Positions 26,300 to 37,757 of a stretch of 64,000 nucleotides of DNA are shown in pieces. The notes beneath the pieces are model-generated. The model was not told the DNA's origin and searched no databases. It was given only the letters and a program-made list of their open reading frames with translations. A program made the position numbers and the translations under genes. The number at the start of each line of letters is the position of its first letter. Position 1 is the stretch's first letter. The DNA is from Hyphomicrobiales bacterium (GTDB lineage: Bacteria; Pseudomonadota; Alphaproteobacteria; Rhizobiales; Rhizobiaceae), in assembly GCA_900469955.1 (NCBI GenBank), contig UBYX01000005.1, forward strand, positions 62,001-126,000. Reading direction: 5' to 3'.

Positions 26300-27715
26300 A
26301 TGAGAAAGGGAAGTATGATATCGAACCGGCACATGCTGCTTTTTGCGGCCGCCCTCGGTGTCCCCCTGGCTTTTCCGCACTCTCTTTCCGTACCGGCGCA
26401 TGCGCAGGATGTTGTTACGCCTTCCCCGCCTTCGGAAGCGTCGCCCGCTGCCGTCGACCCCACGGCCGATCTTCAGCGCCGCCGAAATGAAACGCGCGGC
26501 GAACTGGAGGTTCTCGCCAAGAACATGAAATTGTCGGCCGAACGGGCCGCAGCGATCGAAAGAACCATCGCGGAAACCAAGAAGAACAGCGCCGATATCC
26601 GTCAGGCGCTGATAGGGTCCGCTTCACGGCGGAAGAGCCTGGAAACCGGCATCCTGGACAGCGAAAAGAAAATTGCCGAACTCAAGGTAAGGGAAGATGG
26701 TATCCGTGCCTCTCTGCGCGGCCGCCGTGCCGTTCTGGCGGAGGTTCTGGCTGCGCTGCAGCGGATGGGCCGAAACCCGCCCCCGGCACTTCTGGTGACA
26801 CCGGATGACGCGCTGGCATCGGTGCGAAGCGCCATCCTGCTTGGCGCCGTCGTACCGGGCATGCGCCATGAGGCGGACAAACTGGTTGCCGACCTCCAGT
26901 CGCTTGCTTCTCTGCAAGCCTCGACCCTTTCAGAGAAAACCAACGTCTCGAACACCATTGCCGAAAGCCTCGAGGAGGAGCGGCGGATGGATCTTCTGTT
27001 GGCGGAAAATGAAAAACTGAACAAGCGCAATGCCGCTGATCTCGATGCCGAGCGACGCCGCTCGGAGGAGCTGGCCGGCCGTGCGAATTCGCTCGACGGC
27101 CTCATTCAATCGCTCGAAGGCGAGATCGCTTCGGTGCGTGAGGCGATCGACAGGGCTCGGGCGGAAGAAGAGCGGCGGCGCATGCTGTCCGAGGCCGAGC
27201 GGGAAAGAGCAAAACAGCTCGCCGAAAGCGGCGTGCCCGACAAAAACCGCATTGCGCCCGCATACGCGTTTTCGAGCCTCAGGCAGAGGCTGGAGCTTCC
27301 GGTGGCCGGCGATGTTTTGCGTTTGTTCGGCGACGCTGACGGGACGGGGCATACGGCACGAGGCATGACTGTCGCTTCGAATCCCGGCGCGGTGGTAACG
27401 GCGCCAGCTGACGGCCTCGTGGTTTTCGCCGGCACTTTCCGAAGCTACGGACAAATGATCATCCTTAATGCCGGAGATGGGTACCATCTGGTTCTGACCG
27501 GCATGGAGGAAGTGAATGCGCGACAAGGGAAGTTCGTTTTTGCAGGCGAGCCCATTGCAGTGATGGGTGAGAAAAGAGTGGCAAGCGCAACGGCATTGGC
27601 GCTGGAAACAGATCGTCCAACGCTTTACATTGAATTCCGAAAGGACGGCACCCCGGTCGATTCCAGACCGTGGTGGACCGCGAAAGAAACTGGAAGGGCA
27701 CGAAATGATTCGTAG
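26300..27715 (+). CDS. envC: murein hydrolase activator, EnvC family
   Basis: A periplasmic activator of cell-separation amidases, 471 residues from ATG 26300 (GGAGCGAG before it; ATG 26315 is an alternative). After a signal peptide ending VPAHAQ comes a long coiled coil (about residues 40-330). A LytM/M23 domain ends the protein (GAVVTAPADGLVVFAG, LYIEFRKDGTPVDSRPWW). The domain lacks the M23 zinc ligands: GHTARGMTV replaces HxGxD, and LYIEFRKDG has Tyr where the active form has His. It should therefore regulate rather than cut. It overlaps ctpA by 11 nt. Confidence 0.9.
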   Translation: MRKGSMISNRHMLLFAAALGVPLAFPHSLSVPAHAQDVVTPSPPSEASPAAVDPTADLQRRRNETRGELEVLAKNMKLSAERAAAIERTIAETKKNSADIRQALIGSASRRKSLETGILDSEKKIAELKVREDGIRASLRGRRAVLAEVLAALQRMGRNPPPALLVTPDDALASVRSAILLGAVVPGMRHEADKLVADLQSLASLQASTLSEKTNVSNTIAESLEEERRMDLLLAENEKLNKRNAADLDAERRRSEELAGRANSLDGLIQSLEGEIASVREAIDRARAEEERRRMLSEAERERAKQLAESGVPDKNRIAPAYAFSSLRQRLELPVAGDVLRLFGDADGTGHTARGMTVASNPGAVVTAPADGLVVFAGTFRSYGQMIILNAGDGYHLVLTGMEEVNARQGKFVFAGEPIAVMGEKRVASATALALETDRPTLYIEFRKDGTPVDSRPWWTAKETGRARNDS

Positions 27716-29036
27716 GGCTTCTCTTGTCATCATCGGTGCACTCATGGGTGCGACCGCGATGAGCGTGATTTATTCGGCCGGTGTGCCGGCGCAAGCTGCC
27801 GGCCCTTCGACCTATCGGGAATTGTCGATTTTCGGCGATGTTTTTGAGCGCGTTCGTGCCCAGTACGTTACGCCGCCGGACGAAGAAAAGCTGGTCGAAA
27901 ACGCCATCAACGGCATGCTGACCTCGCTTGATCCCCATTCGAGCTTCATGAACGCCAGGGACGCCGAGGATATGCGCACGCAGACCCGCGGCGAATTCGG
28001 CGGCCTGGGCATCGAAGTCACCATGGAGAACGAACTCGTCAAGGTTATCGCCCCGATCGACGATACTCCGGCTTCGCGTGCCGGTATCCTGTCGGGCGAC
28101 TTCATTTCCGAGATCGATGGTCAGCCGGTGCGCGGCCTCAAACTTGAGGAAGCCGTCGAGAAGATGCGCGGCGCGGTCAATACGCCGATCAAGCTCACCG
28201 TCATCCGACAGGGTGCCGACAAGCCGCTCGACATTACCGTCGTCCGCGACATCATCGCGGTGCGCGCCGTCAAGTCTCGCGTCGAAGGTGGCGACGTAGG
28301 ATATCTCCGGGTCATCTCGTTCACCGAGAAGACCTATGACGACCTCGAAAAGGCGATCAAGAAGATCAAGGCGGATGTGCCGGCAGACAAGCTTAAAGGC
28401 TATGTCCTCGACTTGCGCCTCAATCCGGGCGGTCTTCTCGACCAGGCGATCAACGTATCGGATGCGTTCCTGGAACGCGGCGAGGTCGTCTCGACCCGCG
28501 GCCGGAACGCCGATGAGACCCGCCGCTTCAACGCCGGTCCAGGGGACCTGACGGATGGCAAGCCTGTGATCGTTCTGGTCAACGGCGGCTCGGCCTCCGC
28601 CTCGGAAATCGTCGCCGGTGCACTGCAGGATCTGAAGCGTGCGACGGTGCTCGGCACCCGCTCCTTCGGCAAGGGTTCGGTGCAGACCATTATACCCCTC
28701 GGCGACGCAGGTGCGCTGCGCCTGACGACGGCTCTGTATTACACGCCGTCCGGCAAATCCATTCAGGGTACCGGCATCGCCCCGGACATCAAGGTCGAGC
28801 AGCCGCTGCCGGCGGAGCTTCAGGGTAAGGTCCGTGCGGAAGGCGAATCGAGCCTGCGTGGGCATATCCAGGGTGCGGCCGAAACCGAGGAAGGTTCCGG
28901 CTCGGTCGCTTACGTGCCGCCGGAAGCCAAGGACGATATCCAGCTGAACTACGCCATGGACCTGCTTCATGGGACAAAAACGGATCCGTCGTTCCCGGCA
29001 AGCCCGGAAAAGGCCGCCGCCAACGTGAAGAAGTGA
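27705..29036 (+). CDS. ctpA: carboxyl-terminal processing serine protease (S41)
   Basis: An exported protease of 443 residues. ATG 27705 follows GGAAGGG and gives a signal peptide (RRASLVIIGALMGATAMSV ... PAQA). The S41 N-terminal part is followed by a PDZ domain (GEFGGLGIEVTMEN, AGILSGDFISEIDG). The catalytic Ser/Lys dyad lies in NGGSASASEIVAGAL and GTRSFGKGSVQT. It follows envC, as in many proteobacteria, in line with a role in peptidoglycan-enzyme turnover and cell separation. Confidence 0.95.
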   Translation: MIRRASLVIIGALMGATAMSVIYSAGVPAQAAGPSTYRELSIFGDVFERVRAQYVTPPDEEKLVENAINGMLTSLDPHSSFMNARDAEDMRTQTRGEFGGLGIEVTMENELVKVIAPIDDTPASRAGILSGDFISEIDGQPVRGLKLEEAVEKMRGAVNTPIKLTVIRQGADKPLDITVVRDIIAVRAVKSRVEGGDVGYLRVISFTEKTYDDLEKAIKKIKADVPADKLKGYVLDLRLNPGGLLDQAINVSDAFLERGEVVSTRGRNADETRRFNAGPGDLTDGKPVIVLVNGGSASASEIVAGALQDLKRATVLGTRSFGKGSVQTIIPLGDAGALRLTTALYYTPSGKSIQGTGIAPDIKVEQPLPAELQGKVRAEGESSLRGHIQGAAETEEGSGSVAYVPPEAKDDIQLNYAMDLLHGTKTDPSFPASPEKAAANVKK

Positions 29037-29045
29037 CAATATCGG

Positions 29046-29088
29046 AACCGGCCAGTGCTGCGTGGAAGCTACGCAATGCTGGCCGGTT
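29046..29088 (+). terminator. hairpin between ctpA and the deacetylase-like gene
   Basis: AACCGGCCAG (29046-29055) pairs with CTGGCCGGTT (29079-29088), and an inner GCGT/ACGC helix caps the stem. Only TTTC follows, so termination may be partial. The hairpin argues against a start at 29062 for the next gene. Confidence 0.5.
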
Positions 29089-29121
29089 TCGCTTATCCAG
29101 AGCCATGATGCGGGACTGAAA

Positions 29122-30315
29122 TTGGGAACCGATCTTCACGCTCCGCTCGGGCAGAACCGGCCGGCCGCAAAGCGACGGACCAGACGATTTTCCGCGGTCA
29201 CCGCTTTCGGCTTTCTTGCGGTGCTGTGTGTTCTCGGCCTCTCGATCTATGGCATGGGCAGCGATGAGGCGCTGAAGCAGGTCGCAACGACCACGCCTCC
29301 GAAGCAGCAGGCGGTTCCATCGCCCCCGCCGAATGCCGACGAGACTACCGGCCCCGCTCCCTCGGCAATGCCTCGCTCGAATCCGAATTCCGGCGCCAAT
29401 ATTGAACGAACATTGACCGAGGACGGATCGGTCGTCACGAAATACACACCTCGCCCGCGGGACAGCGGCGGGCCTGTCTTGCTCGATGCACAGCGCATCG
29501 GCCAAGATTCCCGTGTCGCCGCCCAGCCCAATGAGATGCTGCTTGAGGAAACGCCGCACGGCCGGTTGCCGATCGTTGGCCCGGATGGCTTGCGGCCCAT
29601 GGATCAGTATGCACGGCCTTGGTCGGGCGCACGGGGAACGCGGATCGCAATCGTCGTCGGCGGGCTTGGTCTCAGCCAGACCGGCACGCAACGCGCAATT
29701 CAGCAATTGCCGGCGGGTGTGACCTTCGCATTCGCCGCCAGCGGCAACAGCTTGCAGCGCTGGATGCAGGAGGCCCGTCGAAGCGGACACGAAATCCTGA
29801 TTCAGGTACCTTTCGAACCGTTCGACTACCCGGCAAACGATCCCGGCCCCGGCACCTTGCTGACCAAAACATCCGCCAAGCAAAATCTTGAGCGGTTGCA
29901 CGAGGCGATGGGCAAGATTACCAACTATACCGGCATCATGAATTATCTGGGCGGCCGTTATCTCGCGGACACCGACGCCCTGGAACCCATTCTGCGCGAT
30001 ATTTCAAAACGCGGCCTGCTGTTCCTCGACGATGGTACATCCGGTCACTCGAAGACGGCAGTCATCGCCAAGGCTATCGATTTGCCGCATGCCTTTGGCG
30101 ACCTCACTCTCGATGGGCAGTTGCAGGCCGACGCGATTCTCAAGAAGCTGGACGAATTGGAGCGGATCGCGGCGCGCAACGGTAGAGCGGTTGGTATAGC
30201 GTCGGCCTTTGATGAAAGCATTGACGCCATAAGGAAATGGAGTGAAGAAGCTTCGCGGCGCGGTATTGAAATCGTCGGCGTCTCGACGCTGGCCAGCGAG
30301 AGTGTTGCACCCTGA
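29122..30315 (+). CDS. divergent polysaccharide deacetylase family protein (YibQ-like)
   Basis: A membrane-anchored protein of 397 residues from the proposed TTG start at 29122, which avoids the upstream hairpin. One membrane segment lies near residues 28-48. A Pro/Thr-rich linker follows, then the domain with [47 protein letters not shown] and [14 protein letters not shown]. This family occurs next to envC and ctpA in most alphaproteobacteria and has a deacetylase fold without proven activity. The family-typical PGPHTL reads PGPGTL here, losing a His. Confidence 0.82.
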   Translation: MGTDLHAPLGQNRPAAKRRTRRFSAVTAFGFLAVLCVLGLSIYGMGSDEALKQVATTTPPKQQAVPSPPPNADETTGPAPSAMPRSNPNSGANIERTLTEDGSVVTKYTPRPRDSGGPVLLDAQRIGQDSRVAAQPNEMLLEETPHGRLPIVGPDGLRPMDQYARPWSGARGTRIAIVVGGLGLSQTGTQRAIQQLPAGVTFAFAASGNSLQRWMQEARRSGHEILIQVPFEPFDYPANDPGPGTLLTKTSAKQNLERLHEAMGKITNYTGIMNYLGGRYLADTDALEPILRDISKRGLLFLDDGTSGHSKTAVIAKAIDLPHAFGDLTLDGQLQADAILKKLDELERIAARNGRAVGIASAFDESIDAIRKWSEEASRRGIEIVGVSTLASESVAP

Positions 30316-30331
30316 TGGAGCCAGTCTGCAT

Positions 30332-30868
30332 ATGAGCAGCAAGGACAAACGCACGGTCCGCGCCGAAGACCTCCCCTATCGGCCATGCGTCGGGATCATG
30401 GTCCTGAACCGCGATGGCCTGGTTTGGGCCGGCCGTCGGATCAGCGAAGGCAATAGCGAATTCGACGGGTCGCCGCAGCTGTGGCAGATGCCGCAGGGTG
30501 GGATCGACAAGGGCGAGGATCCGCTCCCCGCGGCCTATCGCGAACTTTACGAGGAGACAGGCATTCGCTCGGTCACGTTGCTGGCGCAATCCGGCGACTG
30601 GATCAACTACGACCTGCCACCGCATCTCATCGGCATCGGCCTGAAAGGCAAGTATCGCGGCCAGACGCAGCGCTGGTTCGCCTTTCGCTTCGACGGTGAC
30701 GAAAGTGAAATTGCCATCAATCCGCCGCCAGGAGGCCACGCACCGGAATTTGACGCATGGGAATGGAAGCCGATGGCCGACCTCCCGGGATTGATCGTGC
30801 CCTTCAAGCGGAATGTTTATGAGCAGGTCATTGCTGAATTTGCTCATCTTGCGAGAGCCGCAGCCTAA
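30332..30868 (+). CDS. rppH: RNA pyrophosphohydrolase (Nudix)
   Basis: This enzyme removes pyrophosphate from 5' triphosphate mRNA ends and so starts RNase E decay. It has 178 residues, [12 protein letters not shown], and a full Nudix box [17 protein letters not shown] followed by [21 protein letters not shown] and [21 protein letters not shown] are RppH-typical. ATG 30332 is chosen by family length; the longer frame overlaps the upstream gene. Confidence 0.93.
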   Translation: MSSKDKRTVRAEDLPYRPCVGIMVLNRDGLVWAGRRISEGNSEFDGSPQLWQMPQGGIDKGEDPLPAAYRELYEETGIRSVTLLAQSGDWINYDLPPHLIGIGLKGKYRGQTQRWFAFRFDGDESEIAINPPPGGHAPEFDAWEWKPMADLPGLIVPFKRNVYEQVIAEFAHLARAAA

Positions 30869-30930
30869 GCGAAACCGCCGGTTCGAGCTTTCCCATTCTG
30901 AGAGAACCAGGCCTCGGCCTCTTTGATCAA

Positions 30931-30970
30931 AGAAATGCCCGGCGGAGCAGTGCTCGCCGGGCTTCGATAT
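30931..30970 (-). terminator. terminator hairpin for bacterioferritin gene
   Basis: GCCCGGC (30937-30943) pairs with GCCGGGC (30956-30962), and GAGCA/TGCTC forms the upper stem. On the minus strand the hairpin is followed by ATTTCTTTG, a moderately U-rich tail, so it fits termination of bfr. It lies between the convergent rppH and bfr genes. Confidence 0.6.
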
Positions 30971-30986
30971 CCGACAGTGCCAATAT

Positions 30987-31472
30987 TTATTCGGCAGAAT
31001 CTGCGGAATCCGCATTGAGAAGACCGTAGCGTTCTTCGCCGATCTTCGACAGGAGTTCCAGCTGCGTTTCGAGGAAGTCGATATGACCTTCCTCGTCAGC
31101 CAGGAGTTCCTCGAAGAGCTTCATGGAGACGTAGTCGCCGGCCGCGTGACAGATGTCGCGGGACGCTTTGTAAGCCGTGCGGGCATCGTATTCGCCGGCA
31201 AGGTCGGCTTCGAGCACTTCCTTGACGTTCTGACCGATGCGCAATGGTGCTACAGTCTGAAGATTGGGATGTCCTTCGAGGAAGATGATCCGCGCAACCA
31301 GCTTGTCCGCATGTTGCATCTCTTCGATGGATTCCGCACGCTCCTTCTTGGCAAGCTTGGTGTAGCCCCAGTCCTCTAGAAGGCGGTAATGCAGCCAATA
31401 TTGATTGACAGCGCCGAGCTCGAGAAACAGTGCCTCGTTAAGCCGCTCGATGACCTTTAAGTCGCCTTTCAA
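30987..31472 (-). CDS. bfr: bacterioferritin
   Basis: A haem-containing iron-storage protein of 161 residues, forming a 24-mer. It has [20 protein letters not shown] (with a ferroxidase Glu), [19 protein letters not shown] (Glu, His and the likely haem-ligand Met), [15 protein letters not shown] and [16 protein letters not shown]. The diiron ligand set appears complete. Its start lies 35 nt inside the upstream bfd gene. Confidence 0.97.
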   Translation of the reverse strand: MKGDLKVIERLNEALFLELGAVNQYWLHYRLLEDWGYTKLAKKERAESIEEMQHADKLVARIIFLEGHPNLQTVAPLRIGQNVKEVLEADLAGEYDARTAYKASRDICHAAGDYVSMKLFEELLADEEGHIDFLETQLELLSKIGEERYGLLNADSADSAE

Positions 31473-31749
31473 TGTCCGCTCTCCTGTTTTCTTCGTGGAA
31501 TTGCTTCAAGCGGGACATATATACAACGACTTCGGCTTCCGTCGAGTCGCGGCGAGCGTGATATTCCTCGGTTGTGCGGATGATAAGATCAACGACGTTG
31601 GGAAAGCAGCCGCAACAACGGCCGCGTTTGCTCATGGCATGATAAACTTTGGCAGGAACGATAAGCTGCCAGCAGTCTTCATTAAGGAGCTCAACGATAG
31701 TGTCGCGGATTTCCTTGTCGGTGATGTAATTGCAACTGCAAACTAGCAT
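31438..31749 (-). CDS. bfd: bacterioferritin-associated ferredoxin
   Basis: This [2Fe-2S] protein reduces bacterioferritin to release iron. The N-terminal [13 protein letters not shown] and [15 protein letters not shown] supply the CxC and Cx2C-type ligands. At 103 residues it is longer than the 64-residue E. coli Bfd, with a charged C-terminal tail overlapping the bfr start by 35 nt. The coupling suggests equal or ordered translation of Bfd and Bfr. Confidence 0.9.
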   Translation of the reverse strand: MLVCSCNYITDKEIRDTIVELLNEDCWQLIVPAKVYHAMSKRGRCCGCFPNVVDLIIRTTEEYHARRDSTEAEVVVYMSRLKQFHEENRRADIERRLKGHRAA

Positions 31750-31897
31750 TCTCGCGGCGACCTGCGAAACATGAGCACTAACATCCTCTTTTTGCGAAAG
31801 CGATTGCCGGATGTCAAGAAGAATCTAAAGTTCAACGCTTCTGGAGGAACTGGCGGTATATCGGGTAGAAATCGCCAGAGAATTGATTAAAGTCATA

Positions 31898-34800
31898 TCA
31901 GTGAAAATTGCGGCCCTTCGGCATCACGCGCCCCGGCTCCGGCATGTAGGACGGAAGATCACCGCTCCCTGTTGCCGTTTTGGAAGAACGGTCGTCCATT
32001 CCGTTGGAACGTCGCTTCTGCCGATGATCGCCGCTGGATTGCAGCGTTTCATCGGCCCTTGAGGATGTTCCAAACCGTCGGGCTTCCTTCTGGAGGAGGC
32101 CGAGCATGGGGGTAAGGTCCTCGATATGCTCGACCACCGTATGGATGACGCCGCTCTGGCTTTGCAGTCTTCCTTGGATCTTTACGAGTCGCGCGCCCAT
32201 GACGACCGGCCGGTAGCGCTCAAATATTTTTGGCCAGACGATTGCGTTGGCAACACCGGTCTCATCCTCCAGTGTCATGAAGATCACGCCTCTGGCAGAT
32301 CCCGGCCGCTGCCGTACCAGCACAAGTCCTCCGATCGTCACCCTCCGGCCATTCGGGACGTCCAGGAGATCAAGGCTGCGGGTGATCCCCATGGACTTGA
32401 ATTCGTCGCGAAGGAACGAGACCGGATGGGCCTTGAGCGACAAGGAGAGATATCGATAATCCTCGATCACCTCTTCGCCCGCCAGCATTGCGGGAAGTGG
32501 CACCTTCGTTTCCGGCCGAAGGTCTACCCCGTCCGCTACATCGAATAGAGGCAGATCTTCAGCTGTTTTTTTCATATCGAGCCCTCGCACGGCCCAGAGG
32601 GCCTCCCGGCGGGCAAGCCCAATGGAAGCGAAAGCATCGGCATCTGCAAGCCGCTCGATGTCCAATTTGTCGAGACCGGACCGCAGCCACAGGTCATGGA
32701 TTGATGCATATCCTCTGCCCCGGTTGGCAAGCAGATGTTTTCTTAAGTCCTTTTCCGCAAGACCTTTGACCTGCCTGAATCCCAGCCGGACGGCATATTT
32801 CGTCCGGATCACATCCCTCATGGAAGCATGACGGCCATCGATGGCATTTTTGTCAAAACCGCTCTCCTCCAAGGTGCAATCCCAATCCGAGTGGTTGACA
32901 TCGACCGGAAGAATTTCCACTCCGTGCTCCCGGGCATCCCGGATGAGCTGCGCTGGCGCATAAAAACCCATTGGTTGCGAATTCAAAAGCGCCGCGCAAA
33001 AGACGTCCGGATAATAGGCTTTAATCCAGGAAGACGCATAGACGAGCAAGGCGAATGACGCGGCATGGCTTTCCGGAAAACCGTATTCCGCAAAACCCTC
33101 GATCTGGCTGAAGCAGCTTTCCGCAAATTCCTTGGAATAGTTGTTTTCCAGCATTCCCTTGATGAAATCGCGCTTGAACTCCTCCACTCGTCCCGATCGC
33201 TTGAACGTCGCCATCGAGCGGCGCAACTTGTCGGCCTTTTCAGGAGAGAAGCCGGCACCGGTGATGGCGATCTGCATCGCCTGTTCCTGAAAGAGCGGGA
33301 CGCCGAGCGTTCTTTCCAATACCTTTTCCAATTCAGGGCTGGGATATTCGATAGGCTGCTTGTTCCTTACGGCTTCCCGCCGCTTCAGATACGGATGAAC
33401 CATGTTTCCCTGGATCGGGCCGGGCCGCACAATCGCCACTTCGACGACGAGATCATAGAATATTCTCGGCCGAAGCCGCGGCAGCATGCTCATCTGCGCC
33501 CGGCTTTCGACTTGAAAGACTCCCACCGTATCGGCCCGGCAGATCATGTCGTAGACATTGGAATCCTTATCCTTCTGCAGGAGGCCGGCCAGAGTTTCGT
33601 TTACGTTATAGTGCAGGCGCATAAGCTCGAATGCCTTCTTCAGGCAGGTCAGCATGCCAAGCGCAAGCACATCAATCTTCAGGAGTTTGAGCGTATCGAG
33701 ATCGTCCTTGTCCCACTCGATCATATACCGCCCCGGCATGGCCGTCTTCATGATCGGCACGACCTCATCAAGCCGGTCGCGCGTGATCAGGAAACCGCCT
33801 ACATGCTGGGTGAGATGCCGCGGGAAACCCATAAGTTCCTTTGCATGGGCCATGACTTTCTTGGTGGTGGAATCCGACACATCAAGGCCGGCGACCTTTG
33901 CTTCCCGCTCCGAAAGCCCCTCCTCGGACCAGCCCCAGACCGTGCTCGAAAGTGCCGACTGCACATCCTCCGAAAGCCCGAAGGCCTTGGCCACCTCGCG
34001 GCCAGCCATCCGGGTCCGGTAGCTGGTGACCGCCGCGGTCAATCCCGCATGGCGATAACCGTAGTGTTCGTAAATGTACTGGATGACTTCTTCCCGCCGT
34101 GCATGCTCGAAATCCACGTCGATATCCGGCGGTTCGTTACGCTCGGTCGAGATGAAGCGCTCAAAAAGAAGTGTCGTGGATTCCGGATTCACCTCGGTGA
34201 TGCCCAGACAGTAACAGACCGCGGAATTGGCGGCTGAACCTCGACCCTGACAAAGAACTTTCAGCTCATGGCGCGCATGCCAGACGATATGGCGCACCGT
34301 CAGGAAATAGGGCTCGTATTTCATCTCCTTGATGAGATCGAGCTCATATCGGATCTGCTGCGAAACCTTTTCTGGAATTTTGCCGGGATATCGCTCTCGG
34401 GCGCCTTCCCAGGCAAGTCTTTCCAAGGTTTGCGACACCGTTTCCCCGGGAACGCTTTCATCCGGATAATTGTGCTCCAATTCGCTCAGCGAAAAAGAGA
34501 GCCGGCTGAAGAATTTTTCCGTATTGGCAATTGCATCCGGATAGGCATGGAAGAGCCGCGCCATTTCAGCCGCATGCTTGATATGCCGTTCCCCGTTTGG
34601 AGCCAGACGAAAACCCGCCTGCTGAATTGTCACATGCTCCCGGATGGCGGTCACCACATCCGATAGCGACCGGCGATAAGGCAGATGGAAAAGCGGCAGG
34701 TTGGTTGCGATCAAGGGCAGGCGATAACGTGCGGCGATTTGTGCAAAAGTCGCAAAAACAAACCCGTCCCGGCCGTCATAGGTCGGCGAGAGGGCGAGAT

Positions 34801-35338
34801 AGATATCCTTGCGAAATCGTTCGCGATAGCTCTCCAGACGATCACCGAGATCGGCAAGATATTCGGGGTCTTCTACGGAGGAAAAATCCGGAACGACGGC
34901 GAGCATCATCTCGTCGCACCATTCCAGAAAATCCCATCCTTCCAGGATACAGGAGCCTTTTTCGGTCCTGAGGTTTCCCCGGCTGAGAAGCCGGCAAAGA
35001 TTGGCCCAGCCCTTGCGGTTGCGCGGATAAGCGAGCACATCCGGCGTGTCGTCAGAAAAAACGAGCCGCGCACCGGGATAAAACGCGCAAGGCCTGATAG
35101 CCTCCTCCTCGCCTTCCTTTCTGCCCTGCTTCTGCTGGCGGTCCCAAGTCTCTCGCATTTCGCGCACCTGGTTATGCGCCCGAACCACGCCGGCGACGGA
35201 ATTCCGGTCGGCGATGCCGACCCCTGAAAGCCCAAGCAGGCTCGCGGTCAGCACCATCTCCTCCGGTCTTGCCGCCCCCTCCAGAAAGGAGAAGTTGGTC
35301 TTCGCACCGATCTCGAAAAAAAACGGAATATCCTTCAT
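31898..35338 (-). CDS. dnaE2: error-prone DNA polymerase DnaE2 (ImuC)
   Basis: This is the polymerase of the SOS mutasome, 1146 residues, full length. The N-terminal PHP domain is degenerate relative to DnaE1 ([26 protein letters not shown]). The catalytic [15 protein letters not shown] supplies two Asp, and [17 protein letters not shown] lies in the palm. The C-terminus has an OB fold ([20 protein letters not shown]) and the typical end [11 protein letters not shown]. Its start overlaps the imuB stop by 4 nt, so imuA-imuB-dnaE2 form one SOS-controlled unit. Confidence 0.96.
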   Translation of the reverse strand: MKDIPFFFEIGAKTNFSFLEGAARPEEMVLTASLLGLSGVGIADRNSVAGVVRAHNQVREMRETWDRQQKQGRKEGEEEAIRPCAFYPGARLVFSDDTPDVLAYPRNRKGWANLCRLLSRGNLRTEKGSCILEGWDFLEWCDEMMLAVVPDFSSVEDPEYLADLGDRLESYRERFRKDIYLALSPTYDGRDGFVFATFAQIAARYRLPLIATNLPLFHLPYRRSLSDVVTAIREHVTIQQAGFRLAPNGERHIKHAAEMARLFHAYPDAIANTEKFFSRLSFSLSELEHNYPDESVPGETVSQTLERLAWEGARERYPGKIPEKVSQQIRYELDLIKEMKYEPYFLTVRHIVWHARHELKVLCQGRGSAANSAVCYCLGITEVNPESTTLLFERFISTERNEPPDIDVDFEHARREEVIQYIYEHYGYRHAGLTAAVTSYRTRMAGREVAKAFGLSEDVQSALSSTVWGWSEEGLSEREAKVAGLDVSDSTTKKVMAHAKELMGFPRHLTQHVGGFLITRDRLDEVVPIMKTAMPGRYMIEWDKDDLDTLKLLKIDVLALGMLTCLKKAFELMRLHYNVNETLAGLLQKDKDSNVYDMICRADTVGVFQVESRAQMSMLPRLRPRIFYDLVVEVAIVRPGPIQGNMVHPYLKRREAVRNKQPIEYPSPELEKVLERTLGVPLFQEQAMQIAITGAGFSPEKADKLRRSMATFKRSGRVEEFKRDFIKGMLENNYSKEFAESCFSQIEGFAEYGFPESHAASFALLVYASSWIKAYYPDVFCAALLNSQPMGFYAPAQLIRDAREHGVEILPVDVNHSDWDCTLEESGFDKNAIDGRHASMRDVIRTKYAVRLGFRQVKGLAEKDLRKHLLANRGRGYASIHDLWLRSGLDKLDIERLADADAFASIGLARREALWAVRGLDMKKTAEDLPLFDVADGVDLRPETKVPLPAMLAGEEVIEDYRYLSLSLKAHPVSFLRDEFKSMGITRSLDLLDVPNGRRVTIGGLVLVRQRPGSARGVIFMTLEDETGVANAIVWPKIFERYRPVVMGARLVKIQGRLQSQSGVIHTVVEHIEDLTPMLGLLQKEARRFGTSSRADETLQSSGDHRQKRRSNGMDDRSSKTATGSGDLPSYMPEPGRVMPKGRNFH

Positions 35339-36951
35339 GCCAAAATCCCGTGGATGCGCCAGATGGGAGCGGCCTTTCCCGACTTGTAGCGACCTTCGCG
35401 GAAAATCCAGAAGCGGCGGCCCGCCTCGCTTTCAAGGCGAAAATAATCGCGTTCCTCAGTGTCCTTCCCGTCCAGCCACCATTCCGGAGAAATCCGTTCC
35501 GGACCCTCGGCCCGCACGACCCGATGAACGATCCGCCGCCAGCGGAAGCGCTGCGGAGGACCGTCAGGAACGGTGGCGGCAAAGGCCTCGATAGGCTCCG
35601 GGTATCGGAAGAGCCGCAGGGGCCGGTCGGCTTTCGGTACGAAGGCAAAAGCCTCCTCGACATTTTCACCCACGACCCTCGCCGCCATCGCGGGCGCGAA
35701 ATCCTCTGCCCGCTCCGGCAGATGGCTCTGTCGCAGCTCCGCGATCTGCAGACAGCTTGCGCCAAATCGGGCCGAAACCTTATCCACGAAATCAGCAAAC
35801 GAGGCGTCACCCTCACCGTCACCGGTGAAATCGCCTTGAGAGGCTTTGAAAAGCTCATGCTCGATCACGTTGAGACGTAGAAGTTCGAAACCGAAACCCG
35901 CATCGAGGTCATCGTGTACGGCCGCCAATCGCTCGGAAAACAGCGAGGAAATCCGTTTCGGATCACGCAGCGGCTGGGAAGCCCTGACGAGGACGCGGAA
36001 GACGCGGCCGTCGACCCGGAATAGCACCAGCTCGAAAACTCGGCCGCCGACGCCACGGGCTTCCAGTCCCGGCTTCAGTGAAGCCGCGACCTGCCCTGTC
36101 AGTTGCAGGATATGCTCTTCTGCCTGGATCGGATCGGCAAGCTTTCGCTCGACAGACAAGGCGGCAACCGGCCGGCGGGGGGAGATCGCTTCTTCATTCA
36201 GCCCCAGCGCCTGGTCCAGCCGCTGGAGCAGGCCCGTTCCGAAACGACGCGCAAGCGGAGCGCGCGGCATGGATAGAAGGTCGCCAATCCGCTTCAGCCC
36301 CAGCTTGTGGAGCGACGAGACCGCAGCCATGTCGAGACGCAAGGCATTGACCGGAAGTGGCGCCAGCACCTCTTCGATGTTATCGTGAGGGATCACACCG
36401 CCACGGCCGAAACGGCAGACGGCCCAGGAGAGACCGGGCGACGAGGAAATCGCACCCTTGGCGTCGAACCCCATCTGGAAAAGCCGACCCAGAATATCCT
36501 TGAGGAGGACCTCTTCCCCACCAAAGAGATGGGCACAGCCGGTGATATCGAGGAAGAGCCCGTCTGGTCTATCCAGGGCCACGAGGGGGGTATAGCGGTC
36601 GCACCAGTCGGCAATGGCTTCGAGGAGCGCCTGATCCGCCGCTTCGTCCTCGTCCACGACATCGATTGCCGGAAACATGGCGCGCGCTTCCGCCAGCCCC
36701 TGCCCTCGCCTCAGGCCGAAGCGTTCCGAAACCTCGTCAAGCGCCGTGAGCCGCATGGCATTGTCACGCCGTCCGGCACAGAGGATCGGCGGATGCTCAG
36801 GACGCCCTTTCGAACGCCACGATATGCCCCAGAGCCGGCGTGCGATCCTGTCGGTCGGCAGATGCGGGAAGACCAGTGCCAGAATGCGCTGGCGGGGTGC
36901 GGAGAGAGAGAAACTCTCCTGCCTTGGAATTGAGGGAAAATTGACGGTCAT
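35335..36951 (-). CDS. imuB: ImuB, catalytically inactive Y-family polymerase-like mutasome subunit
   Basis: This subunit bridges DnaE2, ImuA and the sliding clamp during damage-induced mutagenesis. It has 538 residues from ATG 36951, which has GGAG upstream and begins [11 protein letters not shown]; the longer open frame is antisense or overlap sequence. The Y-family core is visible ([44 protein letters not shown]). The first metal-binding segment reads [11 protein letters not shown] instead of the acidic DxD-type motif, so it is not a polymerase, as known for ImuB. The start lies 155 nt inside imuA. Confidence 0.93.
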   Translation of the reverse strand: MTVNFPSIPRQESFSLSAPRQRILALVFPHLPTDRIARRLWGISWRSKGRPEHPPILCAGRRDNAMRLTALDEVSERFGLRRGQGLAEARAMFPAIDVVDEDEAADQALLEAIADWCDRYTPLVALDRPDGLFLDITGCAHLFGGEEVLLKDILGRLFQMGFDAKGAISSSPGLSWAVCRFGRGGVIPHDNIEEVLAPLPVNALRLDMAAVSSLHKLGLKRIGDLLSMPRAPLARRFGTGLLQRLDQALGLNEEAISPRRPVAALSVERKLADPIQAEEHILQLTGQVAASLKPGLEARGVGGRVFELVLFRVDGRVFRVLVRASQPLRDPKRISSLFSERLAAVHDDLDAGFGFELLRLNVIEHELFKASQGDFTGDGEGDASFADFVDKVSARFGASCLQIAELRQSHLPERAEDFAPAMAARVVGENVEEAFAFVPKADRPLRLFRYPEPIEAFAATVPDGPPQRFRWRRIVHRVVRAEGPERISPEWWLDGKDTEERDYFRLESEAGRRFWIFREGRYKSGKAAPIWRIHGILA

Positions 36952-37735
36952 GGGGGTTCCACTCCAAAAGGAAGGAGAGCGGAGCCGGATTGCGGCTCTT
37001 CTCCAAAGTGAGACGGAAAACGGGATGGCCGATGCTGCCGCCAAGCATGGTTCCATCCGGAAGACGCCGCCCGGAGGCCGGCGCCGGCTCGGCAAGGAAG
37101 CGAAAGGAAGCGCTGCTCGCCTCTTCCTCACCCGCATGCCGCAGAAGAAAAAGCGGACGTCCTGCCGCCTTGGTCCGAAGGTTCAGCCTTCGGCTTTCGG
37201 TAAGGCCGAAATTCTTGAGATTGCCGCGGATTTCAAGAATAGTGGCGGAAAGCGCCCTGCTTGCCAGTGCCGTTTCCGCAAGCCATAGTGCCTCATCCAG
37301 CTTTCGCGGCGATGCATAGAGAACCTCGTGAGGCTTCAATCCGAACTGCCTGAGACCCGGTGCATAAGGAGCGCCCGTCTCCTGCCTGGAGACGGCGTCA
37401 CCGATCCACAGAACAGGCCCTCCGCTGACCTCCCTTCCCTTAAGATGAGACACGAGCGCGAAGGTGAATCCGCTTGCAGCGCCTGCATCTCCCATTAATC
37501 GCGTGCGGACTTCCGTAATTCCATCAAGCGGCAAACCGCCTTCCAAGGCGACATCGAGAGGATCTATGCCGAAGGGAAGACGAAGCTGTTTTATCTTAGC
37601 TTTTTCGCATTCAGGATTTTCGGCAGCCTGCGCCTGTTCTGCCGCGGCAAGGGCTGGCAGGGATTTCCCCTCCAGTCGGGCGATCTGTGCGCGCAGGGCA
37701 AAAAGTCTCTCCTGCGCCGTGGCGTTCTCGGCCAT
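36797..37735 (-). CDS. imuA: ImuA, RecA-fold mutasome accessory protein
   Basis: First gene of the SOS mutagenesis operon, 312 residues from ATG 37735 (GGAG 8 nt upstream; an in-frame ATG at 37753 would add six residues). ImuA-typical segments are LFALRAQIARLEG, LPFGIDPLDVALEGGLP, VLWIGDAVSRQETGAPYAPG and TESRRLNLRTKAAGRPLFLLRH. No intact Walker A is seen, as usual for ImuA. The last 155 nt are shared with imuB in another frame. A LexA box lies just upstream. Confidence 0.92.
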   Translation of the reverse strand: MAENATAQERLFALRAQIARLEGKSLPALAAAEQAQAAENPECEKAKIKQLRLPFGIDPLDVALEGGLPLDGITEVRTRLMGDAGAASGFTFALVSHLKGREVSGGPVLWIGDAVSRQETGAPYAPGLRQFGLKPHEVLYASPRKLDEALWLAETALASRALSATILEIRGNLKNFGLTESRRLNLRTKAAGRPLFLLRHAGEEEASSASFRFLAEPAPASGRRLPDGTMLGGSIGHPVFRLTLEKSRNPAPLSFLLEWNPHDRQFSLNSKAGEFLSLRTPPAHSGTGLPASADRQDRTPALGHIVAFERAS

Positions 37736-37757
37736 GGCGTCAGCTCCATCCACATAT

